Translations under genes and position numbers: made by a program | The notes under the pieces: model-generated | Database searches by the model: none | What the model was told of the DNA's origin: nothing | The model's input: only the letters and a program-made list of their open reading frames with translations | Part shown: one piece after another, positions 7,345 through 16,072 of the stretch | Position numbering within the stretch: the first letter of the stretch is position 1 | Layout of the letters: every line of letters starts with the position of its first letter | Origin: Halopiger xanaduensis SH-6 | Lineage (GTDB): Archaea > Halobacteriota > Halobacteria > Halobacteriales > Natrialbaceae | Direction: 5' to 3' | Assembly (NCBI RefSeq): GCF_000217715.1 | Contig: NC_015658.1 | Coordinates: forward strand, 372,001 to 436,000 | DNA length: 64,000 nt

Positions 7345-8691
7345 TCAGCGGTCGTCGTGTGGATTTTCAATTCCTTCGCTGAGCGGGATATCGAAGTACG
7401 ACATCTCATCAACGTCGTGAATCGATCCGTCTGCGATCCGTTCGAACGAGGCCATGATTCCTTCGACGGTCACCTTCACCATCGTGCCGCGGGCCTTATG
7501 ACCGCGGTCGTCGCTCTGGTGTGAGACTTCGTAGAGCGCCCCTGCTGCGTCAGTCTGCGGGCAAAGCGCGTCGAGGTACGATCCCCAGAGTGGGCCGTAG
7601 CCGTACCGCGTGATCGTATTAAATCGACCGTGGCCGAACTGCTCCATCTGGTCGGCGACTAACCCGCTGAGCTGCAGGGAGCGAGTCTGTGCGTCGACCG
7701 AGAGGAACGGATTCCCCTGCCCGACATACGAGCGATAGTCAACGCCGTCGAGCCCGACGTACGACGGTCCGAACGGCGCCATCACGCTCATGATCGACTG
7801 CCATTCAGGACCGCCCTGATCGCCGGATTCCGGATCGATCGTCGGCCCCTGGTGATGGTGGGTGATCGCCCAGTCGGGGTCTGCCTCGAGGAATGACTCG
7901 GTCACCGCCTGCGTTTCCGGATTGAGGTTCAGTCCCACGCTCCAGAGTGCCTCATATGGATCCCCGTCTTTGAGTTCGAGCGGCACCTCGTCGACGGGCA
8001 TATTCAGCGTGGCGAGGTTCTCGGCTTCGTCTTCGACAGTCCACCAATCCTCGTCTTCATCGCCAGGGGTGAACTCAGGGTCGATACTGAATCCGCGGTT
8101 GAGGTCGTACCCGGGGGTCTCGAGGTCGTAGGCGTAGGAGTTCGTGTTGATATACTGTGAGTCACCATCTTCCCACTCGGTCGTATTATATCGGCGCTGG
8201 CGGAGTTCGCCGTCCGTTCCGAGTCCGTCGTCGCCGACGAAGTTTGCGCCGTCAGGATTCACCCGCGGGATGATCGTGATCGTCAGTTCGTCCAGAATCG
8301 CATCGATGGTCGGTCCGGAGCCGTTTGCGAGTGTCTGCAGGATTTTCACCATCGCCTCCGCTCCGGTCGGCTCGTCGCCGTGAATCTGGTTGATGATATG
8401 AACGTTCTCGTCACCGTCCCCGACGGTTACCTCCCAGATCGGATCGCCGCGGCCGGCGGATTCGCCGATTTGCTCGAGCGTGATGCGGTCGCTGCGCTTG
8501 TCGATGCGTTGGAGCCGCTTTCCGAGCTCCTCGTTGTTGAGATAACCGCTATAATTGACGGCTTGCTCGTTCGGCGCCCACGGGCCGCCGGGCCGGTACC
8601 GGTCATCATCTTGCGCGCTCACCGTATTTGTTAGTCCAAGTCCGCTCACCACAAGCCCGGTTTCGAGGAACCGTCGTCGGTTGAGCTTCAT
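7345..8691 (-). CDS. Tat-exported zinc carboxypeptidase (family M14)
   Basis: The ATG at 8691 gives 448 residues; a GTG 6 bp upstream is less likely. The N-terminus NRRRFLETG plus a hydrophobic run is a Tat signal. The M14 zinc site is visible: HGDE (His104, Glu107) and a third His among the HHH run at 278-280. IIPRVNPDGAN and DLNRGF supply substrate-binding Arg/Asn residues, and LYEVSH (Glu388) the general base. It should remove C-terminal residues from peptides outside the cell. It lies 32 bp upstream of the subtilase on the same strand, so they may be co-transcribed. Acidic insertions near 205-230 are typical of halophilic adaptation. Confidence 0.9.
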   Translation of the reverse strand: MKLNRRRFLETGLVVSGLGLTNTVSAQDDDRYRPGGPWAPNEQAVNYSGYLNNEELGKRLQRIDKRSDRITLEQIGESAGRGDPIWEVTVGDGDENVHIINQIHGDEPTGAEAMVKILQTLANGSGPTIDAILDELTITIIPRVNPDGANFVGDDGLGTDGELRQRRYNTTEWEDGDSQYINTNSYAYDLETPGYDLNRGFSIDPEFTPGDEDEDWWTVEDEAENLATLNMPVDEVPLELKDGDPYEALWSVGLNLNPETQAVTESFLEADPDWAITHHHQGPTIDPESGDQGGPEWQSIMSVMAPFGPSYVGLDGVDYRSYVGQGNPFLSVDAQTRSLQLSGLVADQMEQFGHGRFNTITRYGYGPLWGSYLDALCPQTDAAGALYEVSHQSDDRGHKARGTMVKVTVEGIMASFERIADGSIHDVDEMSYFDIPLSEGIENPHDDR

Positions 8692-8836
8692 AGCCACCCG
8701 CTTAGTTCATACATGGAGAAATAAACGTTAGCGTTATGCACAGTGTTGCATGAATTCAATTCAGTTACAGCTATATTTACTTCTCTTAGAATATTTATAA
8801 CTCTGAAATTACCGCTTGTGGGCCGTCTAGTCAGGT

Positions 8837-8857
8837 ACCCACCCCCAAAGGGTGGGT
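8837..8857. repeat. Perfect 8-bp stem-loop, IS605-type end
   Basis: ACCCACCC, a 5-nt loop CCAAA, then GGGTGGGT. Haloarchaeal IS200/IS605 elements end in such ACCCACC/GGTGGGT hairpins. No tnpB-like coding remains adjoin it, so it is probably a scar. The surrounding interval 8700-8925 has no gene. Confidence 0.5.
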
Positions 8858-8927
8858 TTCCGCGCTGTACCTGTATGAGACTAACCACCAGGTGAACTAT
8901 ACTCTCCCTCGTCGCTGTTCAGTAAAT

Positions 8928-9183
8928 CCAAGAGATACTGTGAACAGCACCACGACGACTGGTATGTGCTGTCGGCAAAGCACCACCTGCTCGAGCCAGA
9001 CGGGTCACCGATCGAACCGTACGACGAGATGCTCACGGGAGCTCGAATCCGCGAGAACCGAGCGTGGGCAACCGCTACGAGGAACTGCTGCCACTTCCCG
9101 ATGAGACTGCAGTTTCTGTACAGCTCCCAGTCGAGGATCTAATGATTGGTGAGCAACTTGGATGGTACAACGAGCGGACATAA
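8928..9183 (+). pseudogene. Frameshifted DUF6884-like protein remnant
   Basis: One frame reads YCEQHHDDWYVLSAKHHLLE then PDGSPIEPYDEMLTGARI; near 9060 the coding sense moves to another frame that reads YEELLPLPDETAVSVQLPVE and ends at the TAA at 9181. WYVLSAKHHLLEPD is the hallmark segment of DUF6884, a haloarchaeal family of unknown role. No start codon precedes it. A second decayed copy of the same segment is at 62710-62829. Confidence 0.6.
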
Positions 9184-9350
9184 ACGAGACTGAACTCTAC
9201 GACGCTGATTGGTTTGGCCTCGAGTGGTCGCCATGGCTGTCGCTCGCTCGAGCAGACGGCGATCTGGGAACGATCTCGAGTGCGCCCGGTCTCTATCGAA
9301 TTCGGCATCGGCGGCGTGAGGGAGTGCTTGCCATCCATTGTCCGCTTTGA
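9162..9350 (+). pseudogene. Possible GIY-YIG nuclease-like fragment
   Basis: A 62-codon frame containing WFGLEWSPWLSLARADGD and APGLYRIRHRR. The second part resembles the GLYxI start of GIY-YIG domains, which in haloarchaeal small proteins follows a W-xxW lead such as this. It stops directly where the YIG strand should come, so no functional nuclease is possible. The assignment is tentative. The interval 9351-9471 holds nothing recognisable. Confidence 0.3.
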
Positions 9351-9471
9351 TGTCCGAGAGCTTGCGCGTTGTACTGCTGAGCGTCCAAGCAGACCATATT
9401 CCGTATCAGAAATGGTCCCACTACATCGGTGGTGGGCGGGGTATAGAGGGCTGTAGTACCTACTAGTAGTG

Positions 9472-9678
9472 ATGTCCGAATCAGAAGTGACCCGCTGGGA
9501 GTACGAAACGCTTCGCCCACCGCGCGATGAGACCCAAAAAGAAGCAGAGGATCCGAAAGCAGAGTTGAATCAACTCGGTGCAGAGGGCTGGGAGTTTGTG
9601 GAGACAATCGACTACGAGGGAGGTGGCACCAAGTACCTCGTTTTCAAGCGACCTGCCCAATCGGGTGAGCCAGTATGA
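9472..9678 (+). CDS. DUF4177-domain small protein
   Basis: Sixty-eight residues with RWEYETLRPP at the start and LNQLGAEGWEFVETI in the middle, followed by a strand ending KYLVFKRP: the DUF4177 pattern (short strand, helix with LNxLGxEGWE, strand). Function is unknown across the family. The stop overlaps the start of the four-TM protein gene by 4 bp, so the two are translationally coupled and probably work together at the membrane. ATG at 9472 is chosen over the GTG immediately before it. Confidence 0.75.
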   Translation: MSESEVTRWEYETLRPPRDETQKEAEDPKAELNQLGAEGWEFVETIDYEGGGTKYLVFKRPAQSGEPV

Positions 9679-10691
9679 CTGACGAGACCGACATCAGTAC
9701 GGCCAACACGATGCGTGAGCGCTCAGGCGAAAGTCGGATTAAACTCTGGTTGCTGCTGCGTGCGAACCGTTTTCTCGTCTCCAGCATTCTGACCAGTGCC
9801 GTGTTCGTCGCATTCGTCATCGGCGTCGCTGTCCTCGATCCACCGTTTTCACAGCAAATCGAGTCTGGCGACATGATCGACACGATGTTCTCGACGATGA
9901 TCACGGTCATCGTGACTGGGACGACACTCGTCGTCACGATCGGTCAGCTCGTCCTCTCCCAAGAGAACGGCCCGCTCGGCGATCAACGCGAGCGTATGTC
10001 CAGTTCGATGGATGTCCGGGACTTTACTGAAGAGTTAATCGGATCTCCGAGTCCTGCCGATCCGTCCGAATTCCTCCGGCAGATCATCGGAATCACGGCA
10101 CAACGGACGACGGCTCTTCGAGAGTCTATTGACAAGAATGATAACGAGAACCTCCGAGAAGAGGTCGATGAATTCGCTGAAAGCGTCACTGGAAACGCTG
10201 ATACGGTGCATGACCAACTTGAGGATGCACAGTTTGGCTCGTTCGATGTGTTACTCGCTGCACTAAACTTCAACTATAGCTGGAAAATATTCCAAGTTGA
10301 ACGTCTCGCGGACGAATACGAAGAGAGCCTCAATGAGGAAGAACGCGGCTTGCTTGCCGACCTCAAAACAGCGCTGTCTCTGTTTGGTCCGGCGCGCGAA
10401 CACATCAAAACGCTGTACTTCCAGTGGGCACTCATCGACTTGTCTCAGATGATTCTCTATGCTGCAGTCCCGGCATTGACCGTTGCGGGTATCATGGTCG
10501 GAATCGTCAATGCAGGAACGTTCCCAGGAAGCACACTCGGTCTCGATCACATCATCCTCGTCGTGGGCGGTGCGTTTGCGGTGACGCTCGTTCCATTCAT
10601 GCTGTTCGTCTCGTACGTCCTTCGCATCGTCACCATAGCGAAACGGACACTTGCCATCGAGCCGCTAATCCTTCGCGAATCACAACGCTAA
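9675..10691 (+). CDS. Four-helix integral membrane protein of unknown function
   Basis: 338 residues. Two hydrophobic helices lie near the N-terminus (about 30-55 and 75-98), then a long soluble helical stretch of about 130 residues rich in charged residues (LRQIIGITAQRTTALRESID onwards), then two more helices near the C-terminus (about 255-275 and 290-318). This layout recalls small conductance or sensory membrane proteins, but I recognise no named family. It is coupled to the DUF4177 gene by a 4-bp overlap. After it, 10692-10956 contains no gene that I can support, and its end is AT-rich, likely the promoter of the next gene. Confidence 0.75.
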   Translation: MTDETDISTANTMRERSGESRIKLWLLLRANRFLVSSILTSAVFVAFVIGVAVLDPPFSQQIESGDMIDTMFSTMITVIVTGTTLVVTIGQLVLSQENGPLGDQRERMSSSMDVRDFTEELIGSPSPADPSEFLRQIIGITAQRTTALRESIDKNDNENLREEVDEFAESVTGNADTVHDQLEDAQFGSFDVLLAALNFNYSWKIFQVERLADEYEESLNEEERGLLADLKTALSLFGPAREHIKTLYFQWALIDLSQMILYAAVPALTVAGIMVGIVNAGTFPGSTLGLDHIILVVGGAFAVTLVPFMLFVSYVLRIVTIAKRTLAIEPLILRESQR

Positions 10692-10956
10692 GATCCGACG
10701 CAGAACTCAAACCTCAGACACGGTTTGATGTGGACGCTTCATGGGGTACTGAGATTAGTCACTCTCAGAACGGGCATCGATTGCTCGCGTCCCCAGAGCA
10801 ACGACGCTTACATCGCAGTATTCTCGGTTCAGTGCGGACGCAACATTGCTGGTATCGCTGCAGTTCGTCGTCTAATCGTCGCTGGCGGCCGACCCCACGA
10901 GTACAGCGATCTGCCTGAGAATAATTTTATTTTCATCATATTATTGGCCTGGTCGT

Positions 10957-11313
10957 ATGTCGAATACAGACAATAATATTTTGGGTCGGCGAACAGTGTC
11001 CATCAGCAGGCGAACCCTCCTCTCGACAGTCTCTGGCGTCGCCCTCGGTGCGGCGCTCCCGGTCGGGACCGCGACGGCAGACGACAGTGACGACGTGACA
11101 GTTGGTCCGCTCATGCCGCGGCCCGCGACGGCGGGCGACGGTGACGTGCGTTCGCTGAACGGAACCTGGGACTTCACGCTTGCGTCCTCAATCGACGACC
11201 AGAGCAACGAGTGGCGCGAGGAGGTGGTCCCCGGGCAGTGGGGGTACGACGACGGAGGGCCAGATGAGTGGTATCCCCTAGAGGGGCAATTGGGATTCCG
11301 GTTGATGGCGTGA
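10957..11313 (+). pseudogene. 5' fragment of a Tat-exported family 2 glycoside hydrolase
   Basis: The ORF has an intact start and a Tat signal (ISRRTLLSTVSG, hydrophobic run, cut near TATA at about 45), followed by VRSLNGTWDFTLA, the opening of the GH2 sugar-binding jelly-roll domain, and VVPGQWG. Similarity ends near GPDEWYP (about 11275), after which an unrelated short tail runs to a stop. Family members are usually 600-1000 residues, so the barrel with the catalytic Glu pair is missing. A palindrome CCCCTAGAGGGG lies exactly at the break (about 11276-11287). A short exported sugar-binding peptide is possible but unlikely. Confidence 0.7.
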
Positions 11314-11460
11314 ACTGAGTGGTAAAAGGGCGAGTTCGTATATCCTCCAATTGGTATTCACTTCGGATCCACGAAGTCGACTCAAACCCGGGCCAAAAGA
11401 AGTAATTTCGGAGATTGTCAGACGGCAGTCGAACTATTCAGACGAAGCAACTGAACCCGC

Positions 11461-11814
11461 TCAGTACTGGGTTTGGACTTTGTCGATTTTGCATTGGACA
11501 CACAAATCGTCGACAAAACACGAAACGCTATCGTAGGGACAGTCATACTCCTCGACATTAACATTCTGGCGTCGTCTCTCCTGTCGCCAGACACTTTCCC
11601 AATCTTCGATCTCCATGTCGGCAGACGTGAAGACGACGTTATTATCTCGATCGACGATCTTTGCTACTGTCACAGAATACTGGTTTTCTTTGACGATTTC
11701 GATCGCTTCTTCGTACGAGGAACAGTTGATTTGCTCCGTTCCGGCGTGGTCATCCAGAAGCCGAACAGTAATCGAACCGTCGTACTCCTCCGTTGGATCC
11801 AACCCCGCGGTCAT
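11461..11814 (-). CDS. Haloarchaeal conserved hypothetical with Cys-rich C-terminus
   Basis: The ATG at 11814 gives 117 residues; the frame is open further upstream but that part looks non-coding. The N-terminal half has alternating strands (GSITVRLLDD, QYSVTVAKIVDRDNNVVFTS). The C-terminal part ends with CPYDSVSCFVDDLCVQCKID, four Cys that could bind a metal or form a small zinc module. I recognise the general type as haloarchaeal but not a named family. It faces the GH2 fragment. The interval 11815-12228 beyond it shows no supportable gene. Confidence 0.6.
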   Translation of the reverse strand: MTAGLDPTEEYDGSITVRLLDDHAGTEQINCSSYEEAIEIVKENQYSVTVAKIVDRDNNVVFTSADMEIEDWESVWRQERRRQNVNVEEYDCPYDSVSCFVDDLCVQCKIDKVQTQY

Positions 11815-12228
11815 AGCGAATACACTCGAAATAGCGCCTAAAAGCTTGGGATAGACACTTTCTACAGAGAACAGAGAAAGCAATTCAAGTGTCTCGGGGT
11901 TAAGTCCGAGGCAGTTCACTCTCTAGGTCACACATATAATCAGATACGCTGTAGTGATTTAGAGAGGAGAACGACTGCAGAAGAGCTAACTCTCGACTCT
12001 ACTTTATGATTAGCTCGCAAAACGCGGAATAGGTGTAATAGACCCGATAGGGACAATCGGTAGCTATTCCTCCGTTGAAATAGCGCTGCTGTGGTTGAAC
12101 TCGAGTTACAGATATTCTGACGATAGCTGTAGTATACACGATGTAGTCCTGATACAAGTCGCATAATCATTCGATCACCGTTAGAACCAAAGGGGTTCCT
12201 GAAGGCGTTACAGATAGGTCAGTCTCTA

Positions 12229-12684
12229 ATGGAAATTCCAGACGACTTACTATGCCTATTCACTGCAGAACTAGAGGAAAAGAACGGAAGCTACATCATC
12301 GAAGTGCCTGCTCGTGAGGTTTCAAAAGGTCAGTTACAACCAGATCAGACCTATTGCGCAGCGGTAGTCCAAACTGAACCAACGAAGCAAGAAGTCCAAA
12401 CTCGAAACCGGGATCAGCCTGATTCAGCAGCCAAAGACTCAGAAGACCAGTCCCGGAACCACGAGCAACCGAACCAAGAACCACCCGTTGAGAAAGGGGA
12501 GCAGCGCACCGTGGAAATTGAAGATCTCGGCGATCAAGGAGACGGCATCACTCGTGTTGAACGTGGTTATGTCGTTATCGTTCCTGATACCGAGCCGAAC
12601 GAACGAGTGCGAATCGAAATCACGGACGTTAGTGAGAACGTCGGCTTCGCCGAAGTCGTTGAACGCAAAGACTACTACGAGTAG
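12229..12684 (+). CDS. TRAM-domain RNA-binding protein
   Basis: 151 residues. An N-terminal strand-rich segment of about 45 residues is followed by a Gln/Glu/Asn-rich low-complexity linker (about 50-90), then a TRAM domain: VEIEDLGDQGDGITRVERGY, VVIVPDTEPNERVRIEITDV, and GFAEVVER. TRAM is an OB-like RNA-binding fold, widespread in archaea as single-domain proteins thought to act as RNA chaperones, and in tRNA-modifying enzymes. The N-terminal extension and the long linker are unusual, since most haloarchaeal TRAM proteins are under 100 residues or carry a zinc ribbon. Confidence 0.85.
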   Translation: MEIPDDLLCLFTAELEEKNGSYIIEVPAREVSKGQLQPDQTYCAAVVQTEPTKQEVQTRNRDQPDSAAKDSEDQSRNHEQPNQEPPVEKGEQRTVEIEDLGDQGDGITRVERGYVVIVPDTEPNERVRIEITDVSENVGFAEVVERKDYYE

Positions 12685-12865
12685 CAGTCGCTCACTCGAG
12701 AACAGCGAGGAAACTAGCGGCGAAAGTGACCTCTGCTACCAATGAGGTTCGATCGCTAACTTATGGTCTCATCTGAGTAATCAACTCAGAAGAGATACGC
12801 CGACAAACGGCACTCTCGAGTACCTCAGTGTCGGAATCCAGACCTACTTATAATATGTAATAGCA

Positions 12866-12876
12866 TACTTTTATCA
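12866..12876 (+). promoter_or_regulatory. TATA-like element of the exonuclease gene
   Basis: ACTTTTAT centred about 29 bp before the ATG at 12900 with no Shine-Dalgarno sequence between, as in leaderless archaeal genes. Confidence 0.45.
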
Positions 12877-12899
12877 ACGAATTTCATGTACGCTGGTGC

Positions 12900-13619
12900 A
12901 TGTCCACAGGACGGTTCGCCTTCGATATCGAGACGATCAATCCCCAACTCGAGGCCCACCAGAAACCTGACTTTCAGAACCCCGAGCACTTCGAACTGTT
13001 CTCGCTGTGCTGTGCGTATCAGCCCGAACCCGGCGCTAATATCGAGCACGAGGTCTTCTTTCGACAGGGGCGTGACGCTGCTTCCGAGTTAGATCTTATC
13101 GAGGAAACGCTTGAGTGGTTCGACGTTCGCGACGCCGAGTCGATCATCACCTACAATGGGGAGTACTTCGATTTCACTCAGTTCGAAGGGCGCGCTCGGG
13201 TTGCTGCTGACGATCTCGGCGATCGCCACGATGTCGTCGACCAGGTCGAATCGTTTCTCGCATCGATTGGTAGTGACGACCTGAAAGAAGATTCGTGGGA
13301 CTGCTTTGGTGATTATACACGCTTCGAGGAGACATGCGAGTACTGTGGCATCGAACCGCCGCGTACGATGCTCTCGGAGTTCGATGTGGATACCAGCGAC
13401 TATCCCGAACACCGGTCAACGACCGACGCCATGAAGCGGTATTTCGTCGGCAGAGACGTGCCAGTCGTCGGCGAGAAGTATCTCGACCTACTCGAGGTTG
13501 GCGCCACCGAGACAAAAACTTTCTGCGAGTTACATCGGATGCTCGAGCACTACGCCGCGACGGACGTCGTGCCATTGTTCGAGTTGGCTGACGAGCGTCC
13601 ATTCGACCGGTACGTGTAG
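12900..13619 (+). CDS. RNase H-fold 3'-5' exonuclease (DnaQ/PolB-exonuclease type)
   Basis: 239 residues. The three exonuclease motifs are visible: FDIETIN (Asp9, Glu11) at the start, YNGEYFDF in the middle (Asp near 86), and a C-terminal HYAATDVVPLF whose Tyr and Asp match the DEDDy class. No polymerase domain follows, so it is a stand-alone nuclease similar to the proofreading domain of family B polymerases. Four Cys residues around 36-37 and 145-148 (CEYCGIEP) are a local feature. It should act on single-stranded DNA or RNA ends using two divalent metal ions. It is a single gene, probably leaderless. Confidence 0.8.
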   Translation: MSTGRFAFDIETINPQLEAHQKPDFQNPEHFELFSLCCAYQPEPGANIEHEVFFRQGRDAASELDLIEETLEWFDVRDAESIITYNGEYFDFTQFEGRARVAADDLGDRHDVVDQVESFLASIGSDDLKEDSWDCFGDYTRFEETCEYCGIEPPRTMLSEFDVDTSDYPEHRSTTDAMKRYFVGRDVPVVGEKYLDLLEVGATETKTFCELHRMLEHYAATDVVPLFELADERPFDRYV

Positions 13620-14008
13620 CTGACGCGCCTATCTGCTCGCCGTCCCTACCCGCGTGATGGTCACTCGTCCTGTCTCGATGGGTGCTACTACTGCGAGCCT
13701 TGCCACGAACTGCCCGTCGACGAACCCAATTCATCCCTCCATATATGACAACACAATCCGGAGGAGAGAAATAATGCGTATATTCTGTTCCTTGCTCTTC
13801 AGTATGAAATAGGGATAGTCCGCCGATTCTAATTTCCTATCACTGAGAAGACTTTCCCGAGGTACACTCGATAATCAGAATCAAAAACGACCGGTAGTCA
13901 TGCGATCTGCACTGACCAACCCGTCGGTCGTGATCGGCGGTAGAAGGACGGTTCTCGGTCGATTTAGTGAACCGAGCTACGAAGATAAAAACCGGAGAAC
14001 GATATCCG

Positions 14009-14632
14009 CTATTCGGAGACGCGCGTATTGACCTGTTCGGACACCCGTTCGCCGGGGCGACGGAGCGCACCGCTTTCGACTTCGTAAATGTACCCGTGGA
14101 CGGCGACCTCATCGGGGATGAGCGGATGGTCCTCGAGATAATCGACTTGCGCTTGGCAAGCGTCGTCGATATCGTCGGTCATCGAAACCCACTCGGCGAT
14201 CGAGGCGTCCCCGATATCTAAACTGGGGAGTGCGGGGTTAAGATCGACGTCGTCGAGGCTGCCGTCGGCAACGTCTTCGAGTCCGTCGACGACGGCGTCG
14301 TCCGGTGCGCTCATCATCCCGCAGTCCGTGTGGTTGATGACGATTATCTCTGTCGTGTCGAAGAAGTTCGCTGTCAGTGCGGCGCTCCGGATGACGTCGT
14401 CGGTCACCTTCCCGCCGGCGTTTCGAAATATTTGGGCGTCACCGAGGGAAATACCGAGCGCTTCTTCGACGGGAATTCGCTCGTCCATGCACGCGATGAC
14501 TAGCAGTTGCTTGTCCGTGGGGATCCCTTTCCGCCGCCGGCGCGCCCAGTCGTCCCGTTGATCGACTCGCTCTTCCACGGACTCGAATACCTGTCCGGCT
14601 TCCGGTTCGGAGGGGTCAGTTGGGTCCGCCAT
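14009..14632 (-). CDS. Beta-class carbonic anhydrase
   Basis: 207 residues. The zinc ligands of the beta class are all seen: Cys48 and Asp50 in ACMDERI, and His101 and Cys104 in NHTDCGMM. Asp50-Arg52 form the usual catalytic dyad. The enzyme interconverts CO2 and bicarbonate in the cytoplasm. An insertion of acidic residues (VVDGLEDVADGSLDDVDLNP, about 113-132) enlarges it relative to the roughly 165-200-residue archaeal forms. The ATG at 14632 follows an AT-rich stretch. No operon partner. The interval 13620-14008 contains no gene I can support, only a short CYYCEPC-containing frame after the exonuclease stop. Confidence 0.9.
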   Translation of the reverse strand: MADPTDPSEPEAGQVFESVEERVDQRDDWARRRRKGIPTDKQLLVIACMDERIPVEEALGISLGDAQIFRNAGGKVTDDVIRSAALTANFFDTTEIIVINHTDCGMMSAPDDAVVDGLEDVADGSLDDVDLNPALPSLDIGDASIAEWVSMTDDIDDACQAQVDYLEDHPLIPDEVAVHGYIYEVESGALRRPGERVSEQVNTRVSE

Positions 14633-14980
14633 ATATGGTGTGCAATATCATATCAACCATCACGGTTGGCGTTACGGCAACCACCGCCACCATATCTCTG
14701 CGGAGAATGTCGCTCTGAGCGAACAGCGGTAGTTTCAGGCGGAGGGACTGACGAGATACTCGGCGCCCGCATCGTGGGCGAAGCCGGTGCTGAACTCGTC
14801 GCCGCGAGAGACTCGCCGGGACACCGTCGAACGTTGTGAATACGATCCGCGTCCATCCGCTCCTCCCAGAGTCGTCAACTCCCCGGCAGATGGAGCGTTT
14901 AATCCCTCACAAATCGCGTCATGCACAACAAGTGCACAACCGGGACAGAACTTTGTGGCTCGTCAGTCGAGGTGAATGCG

Positions 14981-15286
14981 ATGCTCGTTATCCACGCGGC
15001 GTTTCCGATCGATCCGGATCGACGCGACGAAGCGCTTGAGCACGTCAAAGAGCTGGCTGAACACTCTCGTGAAGAAGACGGCGTCGTCGACTATCGAGTC
15101 ACGACGGACGTCGAGGAACCGAATGTGTTCCGGTTCTTCGAACGATACGAGGACGAGGCTGCCTTTGGTGCGCACGCGGAAACCGACCACTTCGAGGCGT
15201 TCGAAGAGGCGCTCCCGGATCTGCTTTCGGGAGAACCGGAAGTCACCCGATTCGACATCGAGTCGGCGTCGCCAGTCGAACTGTGA
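14981..15286 (+). CDS. Antibiotic-biosynthesis-monooxygenase-fold protein
   Basis: 101 residues from the ATG at 14981: LVIHAAFPIDPDRRDEALEH, then EDGVVDYRVTTDVEEPNVFRFF and EAFGAH-like AAFGAHAETDHFEAFEEAL. This is the dimeric ferredoxin-like ABM fold, in which the ETDHFxxF helix is characteristic. Members include quinol monooxygenases and methylglyoxal-related enzymes that need no metal or cofactor; the substrate cannot be told from sequence. The frame is open upstream to 14921 but the extra residues do not fit the fold. The intervals 14633-14980 and 15287-15474 have no gene. Confidence 0.8.
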   Translation: MLVIHAAFPIDPDRRDEALEHVKELAEHSREEDGVVDYRVTTDVEEPNVFRFFERYEDEAAFGAHAETDHFEAFEEALPDLLSGEPEVTRFDIESASPVEL

Positions 15287-15474
15287 CCGCCGAGACGCGT
15301 TGCTCTCGCTTCTGATCGGATCGAATGCGGCCGTCCGAGTGGGCTTCGTTCGACCAGCAACAGTCGTTGCGATATTGCGGCCAGGAGAGCGCAGATTGAC
15401 GTTGGATTTCGAATCGTAGTGTGACTCGGCTGTTAGAAAACCTCGTAAACTGCCGGTAACGATCGAAATCCCTG

Positions 15475-15957
15475 CTACTCGCCGAACGGATCCTCGTAGT
15501 CGTTCCGGATGAAGTACCGGACCCAGTTGCCGTAGGTGCGATCGGCGGGGTGGTCCGCGACCTGTTCGAAGCGAACCGTCCCCTCCTCGTCGATGACGTA
15601 CACGCCCGAGATACCGGTGAGCCCGTGGCTGGTCTCCTCGGTGCCGCTGTACTGCTCGGCGACCTCGCCGTCGGGATCCGCCTGCAGTTGGATCTCGAGG
15701 TCGTACCGATCGCGCATTTCGGTGACGCGCGCCAGCGGATCGGTCACGACCGGCAGAACGTCGACGTTCTCGTTGAACCAGAGGTCGTAGGAGACCTCGC
15801 TGAACGTCTGGAGCTGTTCCGCACAGAAGCTACACCAGTGACCGCGGTTGATGATGACGATGGCCGGACCGTCCTCGAGTCGGTCCGAAAGCGACACCTC
15901 GTTGCCGGCGGTGCTCGGGAGCGTGAAATCGGGTGCTTGCTCGCCTTCTAATCCCAT
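15475..15957 (-). CDS. Thioredoxin-fold peroxiredoxin (AhpC/TSA type)
   Basis: 160 residues from the ATG at 15957. GLEGEQAPDFTLPS opens the fold; INRGHWCSFCAEQL holds a CxxC pair (Cys42, Cys45) where the peroxidatic Cys of Prx-like proteins sits; and a conserved GVYVIDEEGTVRF strand pair follows. The CxxC arrangement and the lack of the PxxxTxxC motif suggest an atypical Prx or redoxin that may reduce peroxides or disulfides. It lies 115 bp from the convergent end of the flavoprotein gene, which may supply thiol-reducing power; that link is inference. Confidence 0.8.
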   Translation of the reverse strand: MGLEGEQAPDFTLPSTAGNEVSLSDRLEDGPAIVIINRGHWCSFCAEQLQTFSEVSYDLWFNENVDVLPVVTDPLARVTEMRDRYDLEIQLQADPDGEVAEQYSGTEETSHGLTGISGVYVIDEEGTVRFEQVADHPADRTYGNWVRYFIRNDYEDPFGE

Positions 15958-16072
15958 ACCCAACCGAGGGCCCACAGGGGGATATGACTGTGGGAGGGAG
16001 AGCTATTGGACACAGTCGTTCCGCAGTGAACGAGCGGTCTCCCGGAGGAACAGCACCCCTGACTGAAGCGGG

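Noticed and set aside
13620-13750. Short frame CLDGCYYCEPCHELPV after the exonuclease stop
   Set aside because: Too short, no start codon and no recognised family; chance Cys cluster cannot be excluded.
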